DNA of 64,000 nt from Flavobacteriaceae bacterium (lineage in GTDB: Bacteria; Bacteroidota; Bacteroidia; Flavobacteriales; Flavobacteriaceae): NCBI GenBank assembly GCA_013214065.1, contig JABSPK010000005.1, forward strand, positions 186,001 through 250,000, given 5' to 3'. Positions 9,538 through 17,984 of this stretch are shown in pieces. Both the position numbers and the translations under genes were made by a program. Numbering within the stretch: position 1 is the stretch's first letter; the number at the start of each line of letters is the position of its first letter. The notes below the pieces were generated by a model. The model saw only the letters and a program-made list of their open reading frames with translations. It was not told where the DNA came from and did no database searches.

Positions 9538-11100
9538 TTAGTAACCAGGATTCTGTACCAAGTTAGGGTTAGAAAGCAATGCATTCGTTGGAATCGGGAA
9601 CAAGTTTTTAGTCTCGTCACCAACAGATCCAGCATCTTTAAATTCCCAATCTCTGGTGAATTGTCCGAAACGAACCATATCGGTTCTACGAATCTGCTCT
9701 TTGTACAACTCACGGCCTCTTTCAGCAAGGATATCGGCCTCAGTCACACTACCAAGTGGGGTAGCACCACGAATCACACGTAGTTCATTGACCATTGCGG
9801 TAGCGTCCATTCCACTTCGCATCATGGCCTCAGCCTTCATCAAGTGGGCATCGGCATAACGCAAGATGATTTCGTGAGCGGTAAAGGAACCGTTAACAGG
9901 GTGGTACTTGATCGTACGGATACCCGTTCTTTCATTGTTACCGACCAAGCCAGGGAATTCACGAGTGAAAACCAATGGGTTACCAGGTCTGTCATTCAAG
10001 GCCGTACCGTCAGCGCTGTACATCTGACCTACCAAGAAACCGTAACCGATACCTAGGGTGCCGTCGATATTTCCATCAGCAGGGTTTGGAACGAAACCTC
10101 TTCTTTCTTCCTGACCAGAACCTGCTCGGTTAGAGTTGGGATCTCCTTCGAACAAATCGTAGAATTCAGAAAGGGTAGAGAAACCATTCCATCCACCACC
10201 TCCGTTATCAGGAGCAACGATGTTGTAGTGCATACCGTTCCAGATACGGTTTCCGACACCAGTTGGCAACCACCAGATGGTTTCAGAATCGGCATCTTGG
10301 GTAAAGATGTCGAAGAAACCTGACTGAAGCGCGTATCCGTCAGCAGCAATAGCATCGACCAAAGAAATAACTTCGGCCATATCCCCTGAATCGGCAGTAC
10401 CAGATCCATTGTAGATATGGGCATTCAACAACACACGTGCCTTCAAGTGACGTGCAGCTGCTTTACTAGCCCTGCTCTGATTGTCAACATCACCGGCGGC
10501 GACCGTTGGCAAACCAGCAATTGCAACATCCAAATCGGCCAATACATCGGCCAAAGCTTCAGAACGTGTGCGAATAACCGGGTCGATTTCAGGACCTTCG
10601 TCCGGAGCACGGAAAGGAACCTGACCGTACATATCCATGATAATCCAAGTGGCCCAAGCCCTTAGGAAGCTTGCATCGGCTACTTCAGCAGCAGAAGCGT
10701 TACTTCTTGGGTCAATAATCTCAGAGGCCAAGAAAATCGATTGGTTCCAGTTGTTCCATACATTCAAAATGTACTGGTGTGATGGTGACCACGTATGACT
10801 ATGGAGTGTTCTCCAAATTCCGTTATCACCCCAGTCAGTACCCCTTGTAGGCACAAGAAGTTCATCAGACGCAACTTCTTGAAGTGCGTGGTAGTTCGCT
10901 TGATCTCCTAATCTATTGAACCCGTTGTACACGTTGTCGATGGAAGCCGATACGTTTTCTACACCGTTAAAAATACCACCTGATGCGGTATCCTCATCGA
11001 TGATCGAATCGGATTCTTCAATCTCCAAATCAGTACAAGAGATCGCAAAGCCCGCACATACAGCGGAAAGCAAAATTAATTTGAATTGATTTCTTTTCAT
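9538..11100 (-). CDS. SusD/RagB family nutrient-binding outer membrane lipoprotein
   Basis: A 520-residue SusD-like protein that caps the SusC channel and binds glycan at the cell surface. The N-terminus MKRNQFKLILLSAVCAGFAI leads to a lipobox Cys at 22 followed by TDLEIEESD, an acidic surface-export motif. The interior carries TPR-type segments (ASFLRAWATWIIMDMYGQVP) and the C-terminal SusD signature (RGRELYKEQIRRTDMVRFG), ending NPGY. I chose the ATG at 11098-11100 over an in-frame TTG three codons upstream because the signal peptide then starts with MKR. It follows susC by 18 bp. The neighbouring GH65 and GH13 genes suggest malto-oligosaccharides or another alpha-glucan as ligand. Confidence 0.94.
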   Translation of the reverse strand: MKRNQFKLILLSAVCAGFAISCTDLEIEESDSIIDEDTASGGIFNGVENVSASIDNVYNGFNRLGDQANYHALQEVASDELLVPTRGTDWGDNGIWRTLHSHTWSPSHQYILNVWNNWNQSIFLASEIIDPRSNASAAEVADASFLRAWATWIIMDMYGQVPFRAPDEGPEIDPVIRTRSEALADVLADLDVAIAGLPTVAAGDVDNQSRASKAAARHLKARVLLNAHIYNGSGTADSGDMAEVISLVDAIAADGYALQSGFFDIFTQDADSETIWWLPTGVGNRIWNGMHYNIVAPDNGGGGWNGFSTLSEFYDLFEGDPNSNRAGSGQEERRGFVPNPADGNIDGTLGIGYGFLVGQMYSADGTALNDRPGNPLVFTREFPGLVGNNERTGIRTIKYHPVNGSFTAHEIILRYADAHLMKAEAMMRSGMDATAMVNELRVIRGATPLGSVTEADILAERGRELYKEQIRRTDMVRFGQFTRDWEFKDAGSVGDETKNLFPIPTNALLSNPNLVQNPGY

Positions 11101-11118
11101 TTTATACAATTTTTTTAA

Positions 11119-14100
11119 TTAGAAAGTGGCGTTTAAACCAAAGGTAACCGTGGTAGGTCTTGGGAAAGCCGTGTAGTCGATACCAGCAGTTGGAAGACCG
11201 TTCAAAAGGTCGAAACCACTAGGTTGTACACTAACTTCAGGATCAAGACCGCTGTAGTCGGTGATCAAGAACAAGTTCTGTCCTGTAAGGGATAATCTCA
11301 AGCTCTTGAACAAACCTTCTCCATTTAGAGGCACATTGTACCCAATGGTTGCGTTTTGTAGACGAATAAAGTCACCGTCTTCCAAAAATCTTGTTGAAAC
11401 TTCAGCAGCAGCGTTACCAGCTTCACCACTAGTCAATACATCAGGAGTAACGTTTCGACCGTTGGCAATGGAACCTGCGGTGAAGAATGCATTACGAGTG
11501 TTGTTGTACACAGAGAACCCGAATTGACCGGCCAAATAAGCAGAGAAGTCCCAGTTCTTGTATGAAACGTTGGTTGAGAAACCGGCGTTCACATCTGGAA
11601 GGGCATCTTCGCCTACAAATTGCTGAACGTCACCAATTGGCTGACCGTTAGCATCGAATCCTTGGAAATCCCTAAGGAAATATGAGAATAGTGGTTGATC
11701 ACCTGCCAAAATCTGGGCGAAGGCCAATGAAAGCCCTTGACCGCGGATCGTACCGGCTGGAATCTGACCACCGAAATCCTCAAGGATGTTGTCGTTGTAT
11801 GCAATGTTGAAGGAAGCACTCCAGTTCAACTCTTCTGATTGTACCAAGTCATACGCCAAAGCGAATTCAATACCTTGGTTTACCACTGTAGCGTCCAAAT
11901 TCTGGAAGAAGAAAGGCTGTGGAGAAGGCTGTGCTGCTGGAATACTCAAAAGAAGGTCGGAAGTTTCCTTACGGTAAACATCGATCGAACCGGACAACCT
12001 GTCGTTGTTGAATCCGAAATCAATACCTACACCATAAGAAAGCGTTTCTTCCCATTTCAATTCGTTGTTTACGAAAGAGACCACTTGGGTTCCAGGAGGG
12101 TTGATAGTACCGTCGTTACCGATTCCGGTTCCACCGAAACGCTCACGACGCACGAAGTTACCGAATCCTAGACCTTCTTGGTTACCGGTGATACCACCAC
12201 CAACTCTAAGTTTCAAGGTAGAGATCGCATCGCCGATGAAATCCTCTTCCCCGATCTGCCATGCGAAGGCACCGGATGGGAAGTAACCGTATTGGTTGTC
12301 AGGACCGAAACGAGAAGAACCATCCGCCCTGATCGTACCTGTAAACAAGTACTTTCCGGCAATGCTATAGTTTACACGTCCGAAGAACGATTGCAATTCA
12401 TCAGTGAAATCAAAAGTGTCGGTGAAAATCGCACGAACATCGATAATCGATGGGGCGATATTATCGGTAGCTGCTTCTGGGAACAAACGGTTCACAAAGA
12501 CCTGTGGGGCATTCGTACCAAGACCATATTGTTGGTAGCTACCATCGATAGTTGCTTCGATAGTGTTGGCCGATCTTTCAAGATCATCACCCATTTGCGT
12601 CAGGTTGTTGGTGCTAAAGCCCCAACCTTGAACATTACGCCCATCTCTTGAGAAATCTTGGAAAGAGTAACCGACCAAAACATCCAATGAAGAATTTTCA
12701 AATTCTTTGTTGTAGTTCAAAGTGGCTTCCAAAAGACGGTTTTCAACGTTGATATCGTTTACCGCACCACGTCCGTTACCGGCAGTACCGTTAGAGAAAC
12801 CGATTACATCCCTATTAATGGCCGATTTACGTGTAGATTCAGAAACGTCATAACCTACGGTTACTTTACCTTTCAACTCTGGAGTAAAGGCATACTCAGC
12901 AGAGAAGTTTCCTAAGAAACGGTTGGTGAATGCCGTACTTTGTGTAGTTTCAAGAAGGTTTGCAGGGTTCAACAAGCCTCCCGTGTCGAAATTCGCCCTG
13001 TTCGGCCAAGTCGGGTTGGCTGAATAGGCGGCACCTAATAAATCCCCTTGGAAACCGGCACTACCACTTAAAGGAGCTGATTCATCGTTTACACGGGAAA
13101 CGGTTCCTTGCAAGCTCAACGTCAATTTGTCATCCAAAAAGCGATGTGACCAGTTTGTACGGCCAGTAATCCTTTCCAAAGAAGAATTTTCGATGACACC
13201 GAATTGCTTTCCGTATCCGAAGGTGGCCCGGATGTTCCCTTTTCCGTAGTTCTTAGACCAAGACAAGTTTTGGTTTTGAGAGGCTACCGTACGAGTAACG
13301 ACGTCTTGCCAGTTCGTGTTCGAACCTGCATCACGTTCCGATACGTTTCCACCGAATTGATCGATAGCGGCCAAATACTCGTCCCTATCCAACAAATCGT
13401 AGCTGTTGCCTGGAGTAGAAATACTCAATGAAGAAGAGAATTCAAAAACTCCTGCTGAACCGGCTTTACCACTTTTAGTAGTAATAATCACAACACCATT
13501 CGCACCCCTAGAACCATAGATGGCCGTAGCAGAGGCATCTTTCAAGACACTGATGCTTTCGATATCGGCTGGGTTCAAGAAATTCAATGGGTTTCTGGAA
13601 GCGGCAGATCCAAGACCTAGGTTCTGACCGTTCGCTGAAGTATCGTCTCCGGCCAATGGCACCCCATCGACAACGAACAACGGGTTGTTGTTCGAACGGA
13701 CGGAGTTCGTACCCCTAATCCTCAATTCGATACCCGCACCAGGTTCACCACTGGTCTGTGTAATCTGTACACCCGCGGTTTTACCTTGGATCAACTGCTC
13801 GGGTGAGGCAATGACACCACCGTTGAAATCCTCCGAGGTAACCGCCGCAACGGCACCTGTAGCATCCTTAACGGTCGTTGTACCATAACCGATGATTACC
13901 ACCTCATCAAGCGCTTGGGCATCTTCTTGCAAGACGACATTGACGGTTGATTGCCCTGTGTAGGCAACCTCTTGAGTCGCAAACCCAATGTAGCTGAATA
14001 CCAAAACGGAGCCATCGGTAACGTTGTTCAAGGTGTAGTTACCATCGAAATCCGTCTGGGTACCATTGGTGGTACCCTTGACAAGAACACTAGCTCCTGG

Positions 14101-14211
14101 CAAAGGGCCTGTGGCATCAGAAACCGTACCTGATACCGTCTGGGCTTGAACCGTATTGAAACATACAAATGCCCCAAGAAGCAACAAGCCTTTAAGTAGC
14201 GTAATCTTCAT
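11119..14211 (-). CDS. SusC/RagA family TonB-linked outer membrane transporter
   Basis: A 1030-residue TonB-dependent transporter that imports oligosaccharides into the periplasm as partner of the SusD lipoprotein. The order is: signal peptide ending TVQAQ (about 1-24), carboxypeptidase-regulatory-like beta-sandwich (about 25-105, VSGTVSDATGPLPGASVLV), TonB plug (about 110-225, DEVVIIGYGTTTVKDATG and an RIRGTNSVRSNNNPLFVVDG segment), then a 22-strand barrel ending in Phe (GLNATF). It lies upstream of susD with 18 bp between them and is divergent from the LacI-type regulator. There is no SusE/SusF-like gene after susD; the three VCBS lipoproteins occupy that place instead. Maltodextrin as substrate is inferred from context. 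Confidence 0.95.
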   Translation of the reverse strand: MKITLLKGLLLLGAFVCFNTVQAQTVSGTVSDATGPLPGASVLVKGTTNGTQTDFDGNYTLNNVTDGSVLVFSYIGFATQEVAYTGQSTVNVVLQEDAQALDEVVIIGYGTTTVKDATGAVAAVTSEDFNGGVIASPEQLIQGKTAGVQITQTSGEPGAGIELRIRGTNSVRSNNNPLFVVDGVPLAGDDTSANGQNLGLGSAASRNPLNFLNPADIESISVLKDASATAIYGSRGANGVVIITTKSGKAGSAGVFEFSSSLSISTPGNSYDLLDRDEYLAAIDQFGGNVSERDAGSNTNWQDVVTRTVASQNQNLSWSKNYGKGNIRATFGYGKQFGVIENSSLERITGRTNWSHRFLDDKLTLSLQGTVSRVNDESAPLSGSAGFQGDLLGAAYSANPTWPNRANFDTGGLLNPANLLETTQSTAFTNRFLGNFSAEYAFTPELKGKVTVGYDVSESTRKSAINRDVIGFSNGTAGNGRGAVNDINVENRLLEATLNYNKEFENSSLDVLVGYSFQDFSRDGRNVQGWGFSTNNLTQMGDDLERSANTIEATIDGSYQQYGLGTNAPQVFVNRLFPEAATDNIAPSIIDVRAIFTDTFDFTDELQSFFGRVNYSIAGKYLFTGTIRADGSSRFGPDNQYGYFPSGAFAWQIGEEDFIGDAISTLKLRVGGGITGNQEGLGFGNFVRRERFGGTGIGNDGTINPPGTQVVSFVNNELKWEETLSYGVGIDFGFNNDRLSGSIDVYRKETSDLLLSIPAAQPSPQPFFFQNLDATVVNQGIEFALAYDLVQSEELNWSASFNIAYNDNILEDFGGQIPAGTIRGQGLSLAFAQILAGDQPLFSYFLRDFQGFDANGQPIGDVQQFVGEDALPDVNAGFSTNVSYKNWDFSAYLAGQFGFSVYNNTRNAFFTAGSIANGRNVTPDVLTSGEAGNAAAEVSTRFLEDGDFIRLQNATIGYNVPLNGEGLFKSLRLSLTGQNLFLITDYSGLDPEVSVQPSGFDLLNGLPTAGIDYTAFPRPTTVTFGLNATF

Positions 14212-14251
14212 AGATAATTAATTTTAAGTTTAGTTAATTTAAATTCAAGCG

Positions 14252-14259
14252 TTAAACAT
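14252..14259 (-). promoter_or_regulatory. Candidate -7 promoter element of susC
   Basis: On the minus strand the sequence reads TATGTTTA, seven of eight bases of the Bacteroidota -7 consensus TAnnTTTG, about 40 bp upstream of the susC ATG. I see no clear TTTG at the expected -33 position, so the promoter may depend on an activator. The LacI-type palindrome at 14305-14322 lies about 46 bp further upstream. Confidence 0.35.
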
Positions 14260-14304
14260 ATGTAAAAAATGTGTTAAATGCCCGATAGCACTGGCCTTCA
14301 AAAC

Positions 14305-14322
14305 CACGAAAACGGTTTCGTG
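14305..14322. promoter_or_regulatory. LacI-family operator palindrome
   Basis: CACGAAAACGGTTTCGTG is an 18-bp inverted repeat in which only the base pair next to the central CG is unmatched. The A/T-rich arms around a central CG step are typical of LacI/GalR-family operators. It sits in the divergent gap between susC and the LacI-type gene, 94 bp from the susC start and 249 bp from the regulator start, so it is the likely binding site of that regulator. Its position upstream of the candidate susC -7 element would fit activation, or release from repression, by a malto-oligosaccharide signal; this is inference. Confidence 0.75.
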
Positions 14323-14570
14323 TTAATAACTTTGAATTTATGCGGCTAACGTAATTCAACACATCTCAAATTATACATTTCGCAAAGAAATGCAGCGAAA
14401 TATATGAAATTTAACAAAATCGGGACAAATTTACCCTTTTTTATTTTGATGGGATTTTAGCATAAAATTCACGATCCATAGCCCACAAACTGTTAAAAAA
14501 AGGAGCCGTATTTTCGCATTTGACATTATTGGTTACCTTCATTCAATTATCGACTTGACGACCACAGACC

Positions 14571-15593
14571 ATGCTTAGGCAAAAAATCACTCTAAAACAC
14601 ATTGCGAAAGAACTTGAAGTTTCCATTTCAACCGTATCCAAAGCCCTCAAGAACAGTGAGGAAATAAGCCGTGATACCAAGGAAAAAATCCAGGCTTTCG
14701 CAAAGTTATACAACTACAAGCCGAACAACATCGCTATTAGTTTGAAGAACAAGCGTACGAAGAACATCGGGGTCATCATTCCGAACATCGTGCATCATTT
14801 CTTCACCACGGTGGTGCGAGGTATCGAGAAATTGGCGAATTCCAAGGGCTATAATGTGATCGTTTGCCTATCCGATGAGTCATTCGATAAAGAGGTCATC
14901 AATATGGAGATGCTCGCCAATGGTAGCATTGATGGGTTTATCATGTCGTTATCGTCAGGCACCCAAGAGCAAAACGATTACAACCACCTTAAGGAAGTGA
15001 CCGAGCAAGGTATCCCCCTTGTTTTGTTCGATAGGGTGACCAGTGAGATATCGTGTGACAAAGTGGTTATCGATGATTTACTAGGGGCCTTTTTGGCTAC
15101 CAAAAAATTGATTGATGGCGGTCGAAAGAAGATCGCCTTGATCACTACCAAAGATTACCTCAGTGTAAGCAAGTCGCGAACCGATGGCTATTGTAAGGCT
15201 TTGATGGAAAATGGCATGGAAGTGAAGGAAGACTTGATCTTGAAAATGGATTCCATGGATGTGGATGAATCGATCATCCAAGAGTTTTTGGAAAAAGCCC
15301 GTCCCGATGCCGTGCTCTCGGTCAATGAGATATTCGCGATATGTGCCATGCGCGTTGCGACCGAAAGAGGGTTAAAGATTCCCGAAGATGTCTCTTTTAT
15401 CGGATTCACCGATGGCCTTCTCTCGAAATATGCCATCCCTAGTTTGACGGCCATTGCCCAGCATGGCGAGAAGATGGGTCAAATCGCCGCCGAAATGTTG
15501 ATTGACAAAGTCGAAAACGAAGATGACGACCCGAGTTTCGTCACAAAAATTTTAGAGCCTACTTTGATTGAACGGGACTCTACATTTAATTAA
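14571..15593 (+). CDS. LacI/GalR family transcriptional regulator
   Basis: A 340-residue regulator of usual family length. Residues 1-50 form the LacI helix-turn-helix (ITLKHIAKELEVSISTVSKA), followed by the hinge helix that inserts into the central CG of the operator. Residues about 60-335 are the periplasmic-binding-protein-like effector domain (NIGVIIPNIVHHFFTTVVRG, then DVSFIGFTDG). It is the first gene of a plus-strand unit with GH65 and GH13, divergent from susC. Together these suggest that it controls the alpha-glucan locus, with maltose or a maltodextrin as effector. The palindrome at 14305-14322 is the probable target; autoregulation is possible but no second site was seen near its own start. 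Confidence 0.94.
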   Translation: MLRQKITLKHIAKELEVSISTVSKALKNSEEISRDTKEKIQAFAKLYNYKPNNIAISLKNKRTKNIGVIIPNIVHHFFTTVVRGIEKLANSKGYNVIVCLSDESFDKEVINMEMLANGSIDGFIMSLSSGTQEQNDYNHLKEVTEQGIPLVLFDRVTSEISCDKVVIDDLLGAFLATKKLIDGGRKKIALITTKDYLSVSKSRTDGYCKALMENGMEVKEDLILKMDSMDVDESIIQEFLEKARPDAVLSVNEIFAICAMRVATERGLKIPEDVSFIGFTDGLLSKYAIPSLTAIAQHGEKMGQIAAEMLIDKVENEDDDPSFVTKILEPTLIERDSTFN

Positions 15594-15658
15594 GTTTGTG
15601 TAGTACGGAACGTACGACAACCGAAAGCAACTTTCTTATAACCTACAACCGAATTTCA

Positions 15659-17962
15659 ATGAACCAGGATTATATCAAACCAAACGAATGGTCGATCATC
15701 GAAGAAGGATTCGATGCCGAACTCGTAAAATCTTCAGAAAGCCTTTTCAGCATCGGAAACGGTGCCATGGGGCAGCGTGCGAATTTTGAAGAGGATTATT
15801 CAGGCGAAACCTTTCAAGGCAGTTATATAGCAGGGGTGTATTACCCGGATAAGACCAGGGTAGGATGGTGGAAGAACGGATATCCTGAATATTTCGCCAA
15901 AGTACTGAATGCACCGAACTGGATCGGGATCTCGATTTCGGTCGATGGTGAAACCTTGGATTTGAACCAATGCGAGTCCGTGACCGGTTTCAGAAGGGAA
16001 CTCAATATGAAAGAAGGTTGGTATGCCCGGAGTTTCGAGGCGCAACTTCAGAATGGCTGCAAAGTAAGGGTAGAGGTGCTGCGCTTTCTTAGCTTGGATT
16101 TCGACGAGGTGGGTGCTATTGAATATAAACTTCAATTGCTCGAAGGGGATGCCGAGGTGCGCATGATGCCCTATTTGGATAGTGGCATCACCAATGAAGA
16201 CAGCAATTGGGACGATAAATTCTGGAATACCACCGAGGTCAGTATGGCGGGTAACCGGGCCTTTATCGAGGCCCACACCATGAAAACGAATTTCGCGACC
16301 TGTACCTTTATGGACGCCCAGGCGTTCCATGGCAGTGCAGCGATCGCCAAGGCCGATGAGTCATCGACCGAAACCAAGGTTTCTTTTGCGTTTGGCCAGC
16401 AACTCCAAGCCGGTGAAACGATGACCTTGTACAAATATGCGGGGTATACCGTTTCTAGAAACCACGCCCCGAATACTTTGGTCAAGGCCGCGAATCAAGC
16501 CCTTGATAACGCCATCGGATTGGGCTTCGAGGCCTTACTCGATAGACAGCGCGATTCGTGGGCCGCGATTTGGAACATGAGTGATATCACCATTTCGGGG
16601 GATGTAAAGGCACAACAGGGGATCCGATTCAATATTTTTCAGTTGAACCAAACCTATTTGGGAAAAGACTCCAGACTCAATATCGGTCCTAAAGGCTTTA
16701 CCGGAGAAAAATACGGAGGGAGCACTTACTGGGATACCGAGGCCTACTGCTTGCCGTTCTATATGACCACCAAAAACCAAACGGTAGCCAGGAATTTGTT
16801 GAAATACCGTTATGACCATCTTGAGAAAGCGATCGAGAATGCAAAGAAACTTGGGTTTTCGAACGGGGCGGCTTTGTACCCCATGGTGACCATGAATGGT
16901 GAGGAATGCCACAACGAATGGGAAATCACCTTTGAGGAAATCCACCGGAACAGTGCCATTGCCTTCGCCATTTTCAACTACTATCGATTTACAGGCGATT
17001 ACACCTACATTCCTGAAATGGGTTTGGAAGTGTTGATCGGAATAGCGCGTTTCTGGCATCAACGGGCGAACTATTCGAGCAAAAAGAAAAAGTATGTCAT
17101 CTTAGGGGTTACCGGTCCGAATGAATACGAAAACAATGTGAACAACAACTGGTATACGAATTATTCGGCCAAGTGGTGTATCACCTATGCACTGGAGCAG
17201 CTACAAAAAGTTAAGGACGGTTACCCTGAAGATTATCAGCGCATCATCGGCATAACGAAGTTGACCGATGCCGAAACCGAGCAATGGGCCGAGGTAGCCG
17301 AAAACATGTTTTTCCCATATTCCAAAAAATTGGGGCTCTATCTACAGCAAGATGGGTTCTTGGACAAAGACCTGGTCAAGGTCGCCGATCTGAACAAATC
17401 GGAACGGCCATTGAACCAAAAGTGGAGTTGGGACCGCATCTTGAGATCACCCTACATCAAACAGGCCGATGTGCTGCAATGTTTTTATTTCTTCGAAGAT
17501 CATTTTTCGACGGAAGAACTGGAGCGGCACTTCGATTTTTATGAGCCCTTTACCGTGCACGAATCATCGCTTTCGCCCTGTGTACATAGCATCCAAGCCG
17601 CAAAATTAGGGAGGATGGACCAAGCGTACACGTTTTACCTTCGTACCTCGCGGCTTGATTTGGACGACTACAACAAGGAGGTCGAAGAAGGCTTGCACAT
17701 CACTTCAATGGCCGGCACATGGATGAGTATCGTGGAAGGATTCGGTGGAATGAGGGTTATCGAAGACAAACTTTCATTTAGTCCGCAGATACCACAACAA
17801 TGGAAGGCGTACAGTTTCAAGGTCAATTTCCGTGATCGCATCATTAAAATCAGTATCGATGCCAAGGGGTCGAATTATGAATTGATGGGCAAAGAGGAAA
17901 TGTCGATACGGGTGAACGGTAAAAAAGTGGTCTTGCGACCGAATGAGACCGTCTCCGCCTGA
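15659..17962 (+). CDS. GH65 family disaccharide phosphorylase (maltose phosphorylase-like)
   Basis: A 767-residue cytoplasmic glycoside hydrolase family 65 enzyme, without signal peptide. Enzymes of this family mostly split alpha-linked glucose disaccharides with phosphate, giving beta-glucose 1-phosphate and glucose. The general-acid Glu is E489 in GPNEYENNVNNNWYTN, and the GEKYGGSTYWDTEAY segment is typical of the (alpha/alpha)6 barrel. I place the start at the ATG at 15659; an in-frame TTG at 15596 would add 21 residues with no family support. It lies 65 bp after the regulator and 22 bp before the amylase. Maltose is the most likely substrate given the SusCD and GH13 genes, but kojibiose or trehalose cannot be excluded. 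No beta-phosphoglucomutase gene is present nearby to use the product. Confidence 0.92.
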   Translation: MNQDYIKPNEWSIIEEGFDAELVKSSESLFSIGNGAMGQRANFEEDYSGETFQGSYIAGVYYPDKTRVGWWKNGYPEYFAKVLNAPNWIGISISVDGETLDLNQCESVTGFRRELNMKEGWYARSFEAQLQNGCKVRVEVLRFLSLDFDEVGAIEYKLQLLEGDAEVRMMPYLDSGITNEDSNWDDKFWNTTEVSMAGNRAFIEAHTMKTNFATCTFMDAQAFHGSAAIAKADESSTETKVSFAFGQQLQAGETMTLYKYAGYTVSRNHAPNTLVKAANQALDNAIGLGFEALLDRQRDSWAAIWNMSDITISGDVKAQQGIRFNIFQLNQTYLGKDSRLNIGPKGFTGEKYGGSTYWDTEAYCLPFYMTTKNQTVARNLLKYRYDHLEKAIENAKKLGFSNGAALYPMVTMNGEECHNEWEITFEEIHRNSAIAFAIFNYYRFTGDYTYIPEMGLEVLIGIARFWHQRANYSSKKKKYVILGVTGPNEYENNVNNNWYTNYSAKWCITYALEQLQKVKDGYPEDYQRIIGITKLTDAETEQWAEVAENMFFPYSKKLGLYLQQDGFLDKDLVKVADLNKSERPLNQKWSWDRILRSPYIKQADVLQCFYFFEDHFSTEELERHFDFYEPFTVHESSLSPCVHSIQAAKLGRMDQAYTFYLRTSRLDLDDYNKEVEEGLHITSMAGTWMSIVEGFGGMRVIEDKLSFSPQIPQQWKAYSFKVNFRDRIIKISIDAKGSNYELMGKEEMSIRVNGKKVVLRPNETVSA

Positions 17963-17984
17963 TCGGAACGAATACTGAAACACT

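Larger units (their letters stand above)
14212..14570. other. Divergent intergenic region between susC and the LacI-type gene
   Basis: A 359-bp AT-rich gap without an ORF. It holds the susC leader and -7 candidate on the minus strand, the LacI-type palindrome, and the leader of the regulator gene on the plus strand. I saw no RNA gene or further repeat in it. Confidence 0.7.

Noticed and set aside
15596-15658. N-terminal extension of the GH65 protein from a TTG codon
   Set aside because: The 21 extra residues are not typical of the family; the ATG at 15659 fits the usual start of GH65 enzymes.
17284-17544. Arg/Gly-rich 86-codon frame inside the GH65 gene
   Set aside because: It lies in another frame of a conserved enzyme region and shows no independent features.
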